In this document: piece by piece, positions 17,942 to 26,509 of the stretch
Layout of the letters: each line of letters begins with the position of its first letter
How positions within the stretch are numbered: the first letter of the stretch is position 1
Source of the DNA: Lacisediminihabitans profunda
GTDB taxonomy: Bacteria > Actinomycetota > Actinomycetes > Actinomycetales > Microbacteriaceae
DNA length: 64,000 nucleotides
Direction of reading: 5' to 3'
NCBI RefSeq assembly: GCF_008040105.1
Contig: NZ_VRMG01000002.1
Span: 61,685 to 125,684, forward strand
Made by a program: the position numbers and the translations under genes
The notes under the pieces: generated by a model
Told to the model about the DNA's origin: nothing
Seen by the model: the letters and a program-made list of their open reading frames with translations, nothing else
Databases searched by the model: none

Positions 17942-18621
17942 TGACGCGAATCCTGATCGTGGAAGACGAATCGTCCCTGAGCGAGCCCCTGGCCTTCCTG
18001 CTGGGCCGGGAGGGGTACGAGACCACGATCGCCGCCGACGGCCCGGCGGCGCTCGCCGAGTTCGACCGCAACGGCACCGACCTGATCCTGCTCGACCTCA
18101 TGCTGCCGGGAATCCCGGGCACCGAGGTCTGCCGCGAGATCCGCACCCGCTCGCAGGTGCCGATCATCATGCTGACGGCGAAGGACAGCGAGGTGGATGT
18201 GGTGGTCGGCCTCGAGCTGGGCGCCGACGACTACGTCACCAAGCCGTATTCGACCCGCGAGCTCCTCGCCCGCATCCGCGCGGTCATGCGCCGCCGGGTG
18301 GAGGGCGACGATGACGATGTCGCGGTGCTCGAGGCCGGCGACGTGCGGATGGACGTGGAGCGGCACACCGTGGCGGTGCGCGGCAAGGAGACGGCCATGC
18401 CGCTCAAGGAGTTCGAACTGCTCGAGGTGCTGCTGCGCAACTCGGGGCGGGTGCTCACCCGCGGCCAGCTGATCGACCGTGTCTGGGGTGCCGACTACTT
18501 CGGCGACACAAAGACGCTCGACGTGCACATCAAGCGCATCCGCACCAAGATCGAGCGGCATCCGTCAGACCCGACGATGCTGCTCACCGTGCGGGGGCTC
18601 GGCTACCGCTTCGAGGCCTGA
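17938..18621 (+). CDS. regX3: Response regulator RegX3
   Basis: This 227-residue OmpR/PhoB-type regulator has a receiver domain with the acceptor Asp in LILLDLMLPG (about residue 53) and the conserved Lys in DYVTKPYS. A winged-helix DNA-binding domain (LKEFELLEVLLRNSGRVLTR, KTLDVHIKRIRTKIE) follows. The ATG overlaps the senX3 stop; a second in-frame ATG follows immediately. It is the probable activator at the two Pho boxes found in this window. Confidence 0.95.
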   Translation: MMTRILIVEDESSLSEPLAFLLGREGYETTIAADGPAALAEFDRNGTDLILLDLMLPGIPGTEVCREIRTRSQVPIIMLTAKDSEVDVVVGLELGADDYVTKPYSTRELLARIRAVMRRRVEGDDDDVAVLEAGDVRMDVERHTVAVRGKETAMPLKEFELLEVLLRNSGRVLTRGQLIDRVWGADYFGDTKTLDVHIKRIRTKIERHPSDPTMLLTVRGLGYRFEA

Positions 18622-19312
18622 CCGCGCGACTTCCGCGTGCGTGCTCCGCGTGCGCGCTCCGCTGGCGCGCGTTTCTCCGGAGGTTTGTCTCGCCGCGGTC
18701 CAAATCGCGTCAGAACAGTCCGATTCCGGCCGGTTTGGCCCCGAAGCTCCGGAGAAACGCGGGGTGACGGCGCGGTCGGGACGGGACCTGCAGGAGATGC
18801 GCGGGGAGCGCGATTTCGGCGTGTGCGCTCCGCGTGCGCGCTCCGCTGGCGCGCGTTTCTCCGGAGGTTTGTCTCGCCGCGGTCCAAATTGCGTCCGAAC
18901 AGTCCGATTCCGGCCGGTTTGGCCCCGAAGCTCCGGAGAAGCGCGGGGTGAGGGCGCGGTCGGGACGGGACCTGCGGGAGATCCGCGGGGAGGGCGATTT
19001 CGGCGTGCGTGCTCCGCGTGCGTGCTCCGCTGGCGCGCGTTTCTCCGGAGGTTTGTCTCGCCGCGGTCCAAATTGCGGCCGAATAGCTCGATTCCGGCCG
19101 GTTTGGCCCCGAAGCTCCGGAGAAGCGCGGGGTGAGGGCGCGGTCGGGACGGGACCTGCGGGAGATCCGCGGGGAGGGCGATTTCGGCGTGCGTGCTCCG
19201 CCGGCGTGCTCCGCGGCGTGCGTTTCTCCGGAGGTTTGTCTCGCCGCGGTCCAAATTGCGTCCGAATAGCCCGATTCCGGCCGGTTTAGCCCCGAAGCTC
19301 CGGAGAAACGCG
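18622..19312. repeat. Tandem array of four family B inverted-repeat elements
   Basis: The convergent gap between regX3 and the lipoprotein gene holds four 94-bp elements at 18668-18761, 18852-18945, 19036-19129 and 19219-19312, at a 183-184-bp period. Each begins CGCGTTTCTCCGGAG (copy 4 begins TGCG) and ends with the inverse, GCTCCGGAGAAACGCG or its GCGCG variant. The interior contains CTCGCCGCGGTCCAAAT and GATTCCGGCCGGTTTGGC-like segments. The 90-bp linkers are also repeated, rich in GTGCTCCGC. The array begins right after the regX3 stop. I see no gene in the 768-bp gap. Confidence 0.92.
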
Positions 19313-19369
19313 GGGTGAGGGAGAAACGCGGGTGAGGGAGAAACGCGGGTGAGGGAGAAACGCGGGCGG
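19303..19369. repeat. 17-18-bp tandem repeat at the end of array B
   Basis: The right end of the last family B element has been tandemly duplicated. GAGAAACGCGGGGTGAGG is followed by two copies of GAGAAACGCGGGTGAGG and a partial copy. This looks like slippage amplification of the element terminus. It is noncoding and ends 20 bp before the lipoprotein stop codon. Confidence 0.88.
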
Positions 19370-19389
19370 GCCGGGACGCCCCGCGAGGC

Positions 19390-19929
19390 TCAGTTGCTCG
19401 GTGACGCGCTCGGGGTCGGGATGCCGGTGGGAGTGGGAGTGGGAGTGGGCGTCGGAGTCGGCGAGGGCAGAAGGCCCACGTATTCCTTCTGGCTCGCGTC
19501 CAGCACCGGAAGGAGAAGCTGCTTGCCGGTGTCGGATCCCGACTGGAAGAAGACCGGGAAGAGTCCGCCCGGCTCGGTGTTGATGCCCTGAAGCACGAGT
19601 TGCTTGGAGCCCTTGGCGCCGAGGGTCCGCGCCTCGCCGGCGTCGAGCCGCACGGTGGACGTGAGCTTGCCCTCGGATCCCTCGTACTGGATGTTCACGT
19701 CGGCCGGCTGCTCGCCGTCGTTGATGAGGCTCACGACCAGGGCGGCCTCCTCGCCGTCCTTCGTGAAGACCAGGGCGTTGCGCACCTGGATCGAGCCGAG
19801 AGTCGCACCTACCCCGTCGCTCGGGTCATACTGCTTGCTGGTCGACTGGGGGGCGAACAGGCTGCAACCGGTCGCGCCCAACATCATGGCGGCCGCCAGG
19901 ACGACGGATGCAGCAATGCGTGCTCTCAC
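19390..19929 (-). CDS. Lipoprotein, LpqE-like by position and layout
   Basis: This 179-residue protein has a lipoprotein signal with lipobox GATGC and a compact extracytoplasmic beta domain (IQVRNALVFTKDGEEAALVV ... NDGEQPADVNIQYEG). The C-terminal tail is a Pro-Thr tract that ends PSASPSN. The GTG start was chosen because GGAGGG lies just upstream. It is divergent from carD, as the lipoprotein LpqE is in mycobacteria, so it may be the positional equivalent. Function is unknown. The repetitive PT codons match GTGGGA-type DNA repeats at 19423-19455. Confidence 0.8.
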   Translation of the reverse strand: MRARIAASVVLAAAMMLGATGCSLFAPQSTSKQYDPSDGVGATLGSIQVRNALVFTKDGEEAALVVSLINDGEQPADVNIQYEGSEGKLTSTVRLDAGEARTLGAKGSKQLVLQGINTEPGGLFPVFFQSGSDTGKQLLLPVLDASQKEYVGLLPSPTPTPTPTPTPTGIPTPSASPSN

Positions 19930-20093
19930 AAAACCCTCCAGAAGCAAAGAAAATGGCCTCACATCGCGGACGATCGCCGCGGGAACCTGCTTGGAGTTTA
20001 GCCTACCGACCCTTCGCGCCCGGCTTCGGGTAAGGCCACCCTAACTGGGAGATCGCTGTGGTAAACTAGAGGCCACGGAACGGAGTCCCATCC

Positions 20094-20576
20094 ATGCTTT
20101 TCGAGGTCGGCGAAACCGTCGTTTACCCCCATCACGGTGCAGCAACCATCACCGAGGTCAAGACGCGAATCATCAAGGGCGAGGAGAAGCTCTACCTCAA
20201 GCTCAATGTCACCCAGGGTGACCTGACGATCGAGGTGCCCGCAGAGAATGTGGACCTCGTCGGCGTGCGCGATGTGATCGGCAAAGAGGGACTGGACAAG
20301 GTCTTCGAGGTGCTGCGCGCCCCGTTCACCGAGGAGCCGACCAACTGGTCGAGGCGCTACAAGGCCAACCTCGAGAAGCTGGCGTCCGGCGATGTCATCA
20401 AGGTGTCGGAGGTCGTGCGCGACCTGTGGCGCCGTGACCAGGACCGCGGACTCTCCGCCGGTGAGAAGCGGATGCTCGCCAAGGCACGCCAGATCCTGAT
20501 CTCCGAGCTCGCGCTCGCCGAGAAGACCGACGAAGAGAAGGCATCAACGGTTCTCGACGAGGTCCTTGCCTCCTAG
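20094..20576 (+). CDS. carD: CarD-family RNA polymerase-binding regulator
   Basis: This 160-residue protein has an N-terminal RNAP-interaction domain ([17 protein letters not shown]) and a helical C-terminal DNA-binding domain with the conserved Trp in [13 protein letters not shown]. CarD binds the RNAP beta subunit and stabilises open complexes at rRNA and housekeeping promoters. A -10-like TAAACT at 20062-20067 leaves a short leader. It heads a conserved carD-ispDF-cysS-rlmB order, and ispDF starts inside its 3' end. Confidence 0.96.
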   Translation: MLFEVGETVVYPHHGAATITEVKTRIIKGEEKLYLKLNVTQGDLTIEVPAENVDLVGVRDVIGKEGLDKVFEVLRAPFTEEPTNWSRRYKANLEKLASGDVIKVSEVVRDLWRRDQDRGLSAGEKRMLAKARQILISELALAEKTDEEKASTVLDEVLAS

Positions 20577-21774
20577 GGGCAGCACCGAGACTCCGCGCGT
20601 CGGAGTGATCGTCGTTGCTGCCGGAAGCGGCAGCAGGCTCGGCCAGCCCGAGCCGAAGGCCTTCGTCGACCTCCAGGGTCGGCCGATCCTGGAGCACGCG
20701 CTGCTGCCGGTCTTCGGGCTGAGCGTCGCCGCCCAGGTCGTCGTGGTCGCGCCCGTGGCTCAGCTCGGCGAGGCGCGGGCGATGGCGCTCGAGGTCGCCG
20801 GGGTGGCCGCAGGCTACGTGACGGTCGTCGCGGGGGGCGCCACCCGGCAGGCCTCGGTGGCCGCGGGTATCGCCGTGCTCGAGCCCGGCATCCGCGTCGT
20901 TCTGGTGCACGATGCGGCCCGAGCCTTCACGCCGACCCACCTCTTCGAAACGGTGATCGCCGCGGTCGAGGCATCCGGATCCGGAGTGATCCCGGGGCTG
21001 CCCGTGGCGGACACCATCAAGCGTGCGGTAGACGGGATCGCCGTGGCCACAGTCGATCGCTCGGAGCTCGTGGCGGTGCAGACCCCGCAGGGCTTTCCGC
21101 GCCAGCCTCTCGCCGACGCCTACGCGACCGCGATCGCCGAGCACACCGACGACGCCGCGCTCTACGCCGCGGCCGGGCATCCGGTGATCGTCGTTCCCGG
21201 CGACCCCCTCGCGTTCAAGATCACCACCCCGTGGGATCTGCGTCGCGCCGAGGCGCTCGCGTCGGCCGCCCCGGATGCCGCACCCGGGTCCGCGCGAACC
21301 GGAGTCGGCATGGACGTGCACGCCTTCGATGAGTCGAGCGAGCTCTGGCTCGGCGGGCTGCACTGGCCGGGCGAGGTCGGCCTCGCCGGCCACAGCGACG
21401 GCGACGCGCTCAGCCACGCGATCTGCGACGCGCTGCTCTCCGCGGCGGGCCTCGGCGACCTCGGCGAGCGTTTCGGCACCGCCGACGAGCGCTTCGCGAA
21501 CGCGCACGGCGCGGTGTTCATCGCCGAGACCGTGCGGCTGGTGAGCGAGGCCGGCTACGCGATCGGCAACGTCGCCGCGCAGGTGGTGGCCAACCGACCG
21601 AAGCTCGCCGCTCGCCGCGACGAGCTGCAGCGCACCCTCTCCTCTCTCGTCGGCGCGCCCGTGAGCGTCGCCGCCACGACATCCGACGGCCTCGGGTTCA
21701 CCGGCCGCGGCGAGGGTGTCGCGGTCATCGCCACGGCTCTCCTCCGCCCGCTGCCCCCGCAAGTTAGGCTGTGA
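20566..21774 (+). CDS. ispDF: Bifunctional IspD/IspF isoprenoid enzyme
   Basis: This 402-residue fusion carries two MEP-pathway activities. Residues 10-230 are the IspD cytidylyltransferase ([21 protein letters not shown]). Residues 243-402 are IspF ([27 protein letters not shown]), which cyclises CDP-ME-2P to MEcPP, with Asp/His zinc ligands visible. The start is a TTG within the last codons of carD, giving [13 protein letters not shown]. Mycobacteria have separate ispD and ispF genes here, so the fusion is a lineage difference. Confidence 0.95.
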   Translation: MPPRGSTETPRVGVIVVAAGSGSRLGQPEPKAFVDLQGRPILEHALLPVFGLSVAAQVVVVAPVAQLGEARAMALEVAGVAAGYVTVVAGGATRQASVAAGIAVLEPGIRVVLVHDAARAFTPTHLFETVIAAVEASGSGVIPGLPVADTIKRAVDGIAVATVDRSELVAVQTPQGFPRQPLADAYATAIAEHTDDAALYAAAGHPVIVVPGDPLAFKITTPWDLRRAEALASAAPDAAPGSARTGVGMDVHAFDESSELWLGGLHWPGEVGLAGHSDGDALSHAICDALLSAAGLGDLGERFGTADERFANAHGAVFIAETVRLVSEAGYAIGNVAAQVVANRPKLAARRDELQRTLSSLVGAPVSVAATTSDGLGFTGRGEGVAVIATALLRPLPPQVRL

Positions 21775-21777
21775 GTC

Positions 21778-23208
21778 GTGACTGTGCGCCTCTATGATTC
21801 CAGGACCCAGTCCGTGGTCGACCTCGTGCCCCTCGTCGAGGGCGAGGTGGGTATCTACGTGTGCGGGCCGACGGTGCAGTCCTCGCCGCACATCGGTCAC
21901 CTTCGCTCCGCCCTCGTCTACGACCAGTGGCGACGATGGCTGTCCTACCGCGGCTACACGGTGACCCTCGTGCGCAACGTCACCGACATCGACGACAAGA
22001 TCCTTGCCAATGCGGCCTCCGCGTCGTCCGACGCCACCGAGGAACAGTGGTGGGCGCTCGCCTACCGCTACGAGCTCGAGTTCACCGACGGCTATCGCGC
22101 CCTGGGAATCCTGCCCCCCACCTACGAGCCGCGCGCCACAGCGAGCATCACCCAGATGCAGGAGATCATCTCCCGCCTCATCGAGAACGGCCACGCCTAC
22201 GTGGCCGACGACGACTCGGGCGACGTCTACTTCGACGTGGCGTCCTGGCCCTCCTACGGCGAGCTCACCAACCAGCGGGCCGACGACATGGCAGCCTCGG
22301 CCGATGCCGAGTCGAGGGCCAAGCGGGACGCCCGCGACTTCGCTCTCTGGAAGGGACACAAGGCGGACGAGCCGGAGTCCTCGGCCTTCCCCTCCCCATG
22401 GGGTGACGGCCGGCCCGGCTGGCACATCGAGTGCTCGGCCATGGCGACTCGGTATCTCGGTCCCCGGTTCGACATCCATGGCGGCGGTCTCGACCTGCGC
22501 TTCCCGCACCACGAGAACGAGCTCGCCCAGTCGTCGGCCGCCGGCCTGCCGTTCGCCAACCACTGGGTGCACAACGGGCTGGTGAACGTGAACGGGCAGA
22601 AGATGTCGAAGTCGCTCGGCAACTCGGTCTTCGCGTCGGAGTTTCTCGATGAGGCCCGCCCCCTCGTGATCCGCTACTACCTCGGTGCCGCTCACTACCG
22701 ATCCACCCTCGACTACCACGACGGTGCGCTCATCGAGGCGGAGGCGGCCCTGGAGCGCATCGAGGTCTTCCTCGACCGCGCCGAGCGTCGACTCGAGGGA
22801 ACCCAGTTCGCCGGGCAGGGAGTGGAGTTGGTGCCCGCGGAATTCGCCGAGGCGATGGATGACGACCTCGCCATTCCGCAGGCCCTCGCCGTGCTGCACG
22901 ACCAGGTTCGGGCCGGCAACGCGGCGCTGGACGCGGAGGATCTGGGCGGCGCCGCCGTGATCCAGGGCAGGGTGCTCGCCATGGCCGAGGTTCTCGGTAT
23001 CAACCCGATGGCCGTAGAGTGGCACACTGCCGCACACGATCCGGCCAGCGTCGCCCTCGCGGCCCTCGTGGAGAAGCTGCTGGAAGACCGGGACGCCGCG
23101 CGCAAAGAGCGCGATTTCACCTCGGCCGACCGCATCCGCGATGAACTCGCCGCCGCCGGCATCCAGATCGAAGACACCCCGACGGGGTCACATTGGAGTC
23201 TTGACTAA
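21778..23208 (+). CDS. cysS: Cysteinyl-tRNA synthetase
   Basis: This 476-residue class I synthetase charges tRNA-Cys. The HIGH motif appears as [14 protein letters not shown] as KMSKSLGN, and zinc-binding residues lie in YVCGPTV and GWHIECSAM. The full-length C-terminal region ([19 protein letters not shown]) argues for CysS rather than the shorter mycothiol ligase MshC. The GTG start lies 7 nt after TAGGCT, a possible internal leaderless promoter at the end of ispDF. Its stop overlaps rlmB (TAATG). Confidence 0.96.
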   Translation: MTVRLYDSRTQSVVDLVPLVEGEVGIYVCGPTVQSSPHIGHLRSALVYDQWRRWLSYRGYTVTLVRNVTDIDDKILANAASASSDATEEQWWALAYRYELEFTDGYRALGILPPTYEPRATASITQMQEIISRLIENGHAYVADDDSGDVYFDVASWPSYGELTNQRADDMAASADAESRAKRDARDFALWKGHKADEPESSAFPSPWGDGRPGWHIECSAMATRYLGPRFDIHGGGLDLRFPHHENELAQSSAAGLPFANHWVHNGLVNVNGQKMSKSLGNSVFASEFLDEARPLVIRYYLGAAHYRSTLDYHDGALIEAEAALERIEVFLDRAERRLEGTQFAGQGVELVPAEFAEAMDDDLAIPQALAVLHDQVRAGNAALDAEDLGGAAVIQGRVLAMAEVLGINPMAVEWHTAAHDPASVALAALVEKLLEDRDAARKERDFTSADRIRDELAAAGIQIEDTPTGSHWSLD

Positions 23209-24236
23209 TGAAGAGCAGTGGAGCGAACAAGCCTCGCGCGGGCGCGGTGCGCAAGAGCAGCACCGGCAAGCAGGTCGGCTCGGGCGGCCAGGGCCGCCAG
23301 GCCCTCGAGGGCAAGAAGCCGACGCCCAAGGCCGTCGACCGCCCGTATCATCCCGCGGGCAAGCGCAAGGCCGCGAACGACCGGTTCACGGCCGCGGGCG
23401 GCACGCGCCAGCCCGCCAAGACCGGTTCGAGCGCCGGGGCTCCGCAGCGGCCGCAGGCCGGCCGCGCCAACCGGCCCAAGCAGACCGACGAGTTCGAGGT
23501 CGTCACGGGCCGCAACTCCGTGCTCGAGGCGCTGCGGGCCAAGATCCCGGTGACCGCCCTCTATATCGCGACCCGCATCGAGTACGACGACCGGGTGAAG
23601 GAGGTCATGCAGCTCGCCACGAAGCGCGGGCTGCCGATCCTCGAGGTGATGAAGCCCGAGCTCGACCGCCTGGCCGGGTTCGACTCGGTGCACCAGGGTC
23701 TCGCGCTGAAGATTCCGCCGTACGACTACGCGCACCCCACCGACCTGCTGGAGAAGATCATCTCCCGCGGCCAGGTGCCGCTGCTCGTCGCGCTCGACGG
23801 CATCACCGACCCGCGCAACCTCGGCGCGATCATCCGCTCGGTCGCCGCGTTCGGCGGGCAGGGCGTGATCGTTCCCCAGCGCCGCTCGGTCGGACTCACG
23901 GCCGCCGCCTGGAAGACCTCGGCCGGTGCCGCGGCGCGCACCCCGGTGGCCATGGCGGGCAACCTCACCCAGACGCTCAAGGCGTTCAAGGAACGCGGCG
24001 TGTTCATCCTCGGCCTCGACGGCGGCGGCGACACCCCGCTGCCCGACCTGTCCTGGGCGAAGGAACCCCTGGTGGTCGTCGTCGGCAGCGAGGGCAAGGG
24101 GCTCTCCCGACTCGTCACGGAGACTTGCGACGCGATCGTCTCCATCCCGATCAACGCGGCCACGGAGTCGCTCAACGCCGGCATCGCGGCGAGCGTCACG
24201 CTCTACGAGATCTCCAAGCAGCGCGCCCGCAAGTAG
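23208..24236 (+). CDS. rlmB: 23S rRNA (guanosine-2'-O)-methyltransferase RlmB-like
   Basis: This 342-residue SPOUT methyltransferase has the three TrmH/SpoU motifs: [35 protein letters not shown] and [18 protein letters not shown] basic Lys/Arg/Gly/Gln-rich N-terminal extension of about 90 residues precedes the substrate-binding domain ([17 protein letters not shown]). RlmB modifies G2251 in the peptidyl-transferase centre. It overlaps cysS by one base. The exact methylated nucleotide is inferred from the family. Confidence 0.93.
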   Translation: MKSSGANKPRAGAVRKSSTGKQVGSGGQGRQALEGKKPTPKAVDRPYHPAGKRKAANDRFTAAGGTRQPAKTGSSAGAPQRPQAGRANRPKQTDEFEVVTGRNSVLEALRAKIPVTALYIATRIEYDDRVKEVMQLATKRGLPILEVMKPELDRLAGFDSVHQGLALKIPPYDYAHPTDLLEKIISRGQVPLLVALDGITDPRNLGAIIRSVAAFGGQGVIVPQRRSVGLTAAAWKTSAGAAARTPVAMAGNLTQTLKAFKERGVFILGLDGGGDTPLPDLSWAKEPLVVVVGSEGKGLSRLVTETCDAIVSIPINAATESLNAGIAASVTLYEISKQRARK

Positions 24237-24251
24237 CTCGACCGTGGGCGG

Positions 24252-25439
24252 TCAGGCGGTGCGATGGGCGGCCGCGAGGGCTCCGAGGATGTCCTGGCTG
24301 AGGTCGTCGACGTGTTCGAGGCCGATGGAAAGGCGCACAAGCCCGGCGTGAGGCCTGGCCTCGGCCGCGACCGGTCGGTGGGTGAGGGACGCCGGATGCT
24401 GGGCGAGCGAGTCCACGCCGCCGAGTGAGACGGCGTTCGTCACCAGTCGCAGAGCCTCGATGAACCGCACGGCGGCGTCGTAGCCGCCCGCCATCTCGAG
24501 GGCGATCATTGATCCGCCGCCGTGCATCTGGCGGCCGAGGAGGCCGTCGGGGTCGCAGCCGTCCAGCGTCGGGTAGAGCACGCGGGAGACGGCCGGGTCG
24601 CCGAGGATGCGCCGCGCGAGCGTCTCCGCGGTCTCCTGCTGGGCGCGAACGCGGATCGGCAGCGTGCGCAGCCCGCGGTGCAGAAGGTAGGCGGCGAGCG
24701 GATGCAGCACCCCGCCGGTGAGCGCGCGCACATGGCGCAGGCGGCTGGCCCACTCGTCGGTGGTCGCGACGACCCCGCCCATGACGTCGCCGTGGCCGCC
24801 GATGTACTTGGTGGCGCTGTGCAGCACGATGGTCGCGCCGTGTTCGATCGGACGCTGAAGCACGGGAGTCGCGAACGTGTTGTCCACGAGAACCGGGACG
24901 CCGCCGGCCGCCGCGACCACGGCGGCGATGTCCACGAGTTCGAGCGTCGGGTTGGCGGGGGACTCGATGACGACGAGTCCGGTGTCTGCCCGGATGGCCC
25001 CGGCGATGCCGTCGAGGTCGGTCCACGTGACGGAGGTGCCCACGAGTCCGCTCTCCAGCACGTGGTCGGTGCCGCCGTAGAGCGGGCGGAGGGCCACGAC
25101 ATGGGGGCGACCGGCGGTGACGGTGGCGAGCAGGCAGGCCGCGAGTGCGGCCATGCCGCTCGCGAAGGCGACCGCGGACTCCGACCCCTCGAGCGCGGCG
25201 AGGGCGTCCTCGAAGCGGGCGACGCCGGGCTGCCAGAGCCGCTGGTAGACCGCGGACTGGCCGGGCAGCAGCACGCCGCCGGTGGCGAGCTGCTCGTAGG
25301 ATTCGCCGCCGAGCTCCACGCCGGGAAGCGGGTTCGTGGTGGAGAAGTCGATGGGGGGCACGTGCGAGCCGCTCTCGCTCAGCCCTTCCATTCCGGCATG
25401 TACGGCGCGGGTCTCGAGACGGAATTCGGAAGTCGACAT
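24252..25439 (-). CDS. Cystathionine gamma-synthase/lyase-family PLP enzyme
   Basis: This 395-residue enzyme is of the Cys/Met-metabolism PLP family. The PLP lysine is in HSATKYIGGHGDV, the active-site loop is VDNTFATPVLQRP, and the substrate Arg region is HAGLVRLSIGLEHVDDL. It could be a cystathionine gamma-synthase or -lyase or a methionine gamma-lyase; sequence alone does not decide. I chose the ATG giving MSTSEFRLETRAVHAG. It diverges from an Lrp regulator, and a palindrome overlaps its probable -10 (GATTCT), so Lrp control is likely. Confidence 0.88.
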   Translation of the reverse strand: MSTSEFRLETRAVHAGMEGLSESGSHVPPIDFSTTNPLPGVELGGESYEQLATGGVLLPGQSAVYQRLWQPGVARFEDALAALEGSESAVAFASGMAALAACLLATVTAGRPHVVALRPLYGGTDHVLESGLVGTSVTWTDLDGIAGAIRADTGLVVIESPANPTLELVDIAAVVAAAGGVPVLVDNTFATPVLQRPIEHGATIVLHSATKYIGGHGDVMGGVVATTDEWASRLRHVRALTGGVLHPLAAYLLHRGLRTLPIRVRAQQETAETLARRILGDPAVSRVLYPTLDGCDPDGLLGRQMHGGGSMIALEMAGGYDAAVRFIEALRLVTNAVSLGGVDSLAQHPASLTHRPVAAEARPHAGLVRLSIGLEHVDDLSQDILGALAAAHRTA

Positions 25440-25457
25440 GGGTCGACGAAACCAGAA

Positions 25458-25487
25458 TCTGCGACAGGACTCAAGAGTGTCCGCAGA
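25458..25487. promoter_or_regulatory. Candidate Lrp operator between PLP gene and lrp
   Basis: An imperfect inverted repeat reads TCTGCGACAGGACTC, then AA, then GAGTGTCCGCAGA. It overlaps a -10-like GATTCT (minus strand, 25459-25454) of the PLP gene and lies next to GATACT (25494-25499), a possible -10 for the regulator. Assignment to the divergent Lrp protein is inference from position. Confidence 0.5.
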
Positions 25488-25579
25488 TAGTGCGATACTG
25501 GGCACCGCATGCGCGGATCATGCACTGTTGGGGCGCAATCTCCGCGTCCGACGAAAGAACCAGCGAAGGGGTCGACGCG

Positions 25580-26041
25580 ATGATCGATGACACGGACCGC
25601 CTCATCATCCGGGCGCTTTCGGCCAATGCGCGGATGTCGGGAGCCGCGTTGGCCGCCGTCGCGGGGGTGGCGGAGTCCACGGTCTCGCTGCGGCTGAAGC
25701 GGCTGCACGCCTCGGGGGTGCTGCGCGGCTACCACGCCGACGTCGACATCGCCGCGCTCGGCATGACCGTGCAGGCGCTCATCTCGATCCGCCTGGTCTC
25801 GATCGTGCGCGAGGAGGTCGACCGATTCCGCCGGGAGGCTCCGAACTGGCCGGGGGTGCTCGCCCTCTTCCACATGGGAGGGGTGGACGACTTCCTCCTG
25901 CACGTGGCCGCGCCGAACGCCTCAGACCTGCGCGACTTCGTGCTCGAGAACCTCGCCGGGCACCCGGCGGTCGCCCACACCGAGACCAACCTCATCTTCG
26001 ACCACGTGGCCGGTGGGGGGCTCGAGCGGCTGCTGGGCTAG
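25580..26041 (+). CDS. Lrp/AsnC-family transcriptional regulator
   Basis: This 153-residue regulator has an N-terminal winged helix (TDRLIIRALSANARMSGAALA, with recognition helix around ESTVSLRLKRL). A C-terminal RAM ligand-binding domain (GMTVQALISIRLVSI ... DDFLLHVAAPNASDLRDFV) follows. The ATG has AAGGGG upstream. Divergence from the PLP gene suggests local control of amino-acid breakdown or synthesis in response to an amino-acid ligand. The ligand is unknown. Confidence 0.9.
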   Translation: MIDDTDRLIIRALSANARMSGAALAAVAGVAESTVSLRLKRLHASGVLRGYHADVDIAALGMTVQALISIRLVSIVREEVDRFRREAPNWPGVLALFHMGGVDDFLLHVAAPNASDLRDFVLENLAGHPAVAHTETNLIFDHVAGGGLERLLG

Positions 26042-26152
26042 TTCTCGTGGTCGTGGACCTCGCGGCCGCCCCGGACGCCCTCTGGCGGCGCCGCTCGCGT
26101 CGGTCGGGCCGCGTTCTGCAGGACGGGCCCCGGAGGCGTGGTTGCCTACCCC

Positions 26153-26313
26153 ACAGACTCCAGTTGTGCAGGACAGCGTGTGCAGGACACGGCAGGGGTG
26201 TGGCGACCGGATCGGTCCCGGCCTGAAGGACGCTCCCCTCGGTTTTGCGCCTATCGTCTTCGCTATCCGCCCGAGGCGTCCTGCACAACCTGTCCTGCAC
26301 AACTGGAGTCTGT
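26153..26313. repeat. Intergenic inverted-repeat element, family E
   Basis: A 161-bp element is bounded by perfect 24-bp inverted arms (26153-26176 and 26290-26313), whose inner part is TTGTGCAGGACAG. A nested perfect 10-bp inverted pair, TGTGCAGGAC and GTCCTGCACA, lies at 26179-26188 and 26278-26287. TGCAGGAC recurs outside at 26117-26124. It sits in the 468-bp convergent gap between lrp and the DUF4032 gene. The rest of that gap shows no gene. Confidence 0.92.
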
Positions 26314-26509
26314 ATGGCGGACACCCGTGGACGGCGGCACCGTGCTGCACGACGCGCGCGAGGGCAAGCGAGTGCCGCGCAGTGGCGGGGACGGGCGGGC
26401 CGAAACGCCCTCGAACAGGGCCCCACGAATGCCATCACAACGGGCTCCACACCGCGATCGGAGACAGCCCACCCATCAGTAGGTCAACCAACATCCCCGG
26501 GCAGTGCAG

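Noticed and set aside
18565..19289. Several frames of 94-229 codons within repeat array B
   Set aside because: They simply translate the 184-bp tandem repeats. Their ends follow repeat boundaries and no start signals are seen.
18668..19312. CRISPR array
   Set aside because: The period is 184 bp and both unit and linker are repeated. There are no short spacers of unique sequence and no cas genes.
20398..23037. 879-codon minus-strand reading frame over carD, ispDF and cysS
   Set aside because: It is antisense to three well-supported genes, and its composition is typical of a GC-rich shadow frame.
21778..23208. cysS as mycothiol ligase MshC
   Set aside because: The protein is full-length with the C-terminal tRNA-binding region, and sits in the carD-ispDF-cysS-rlmB order typical of cysS.
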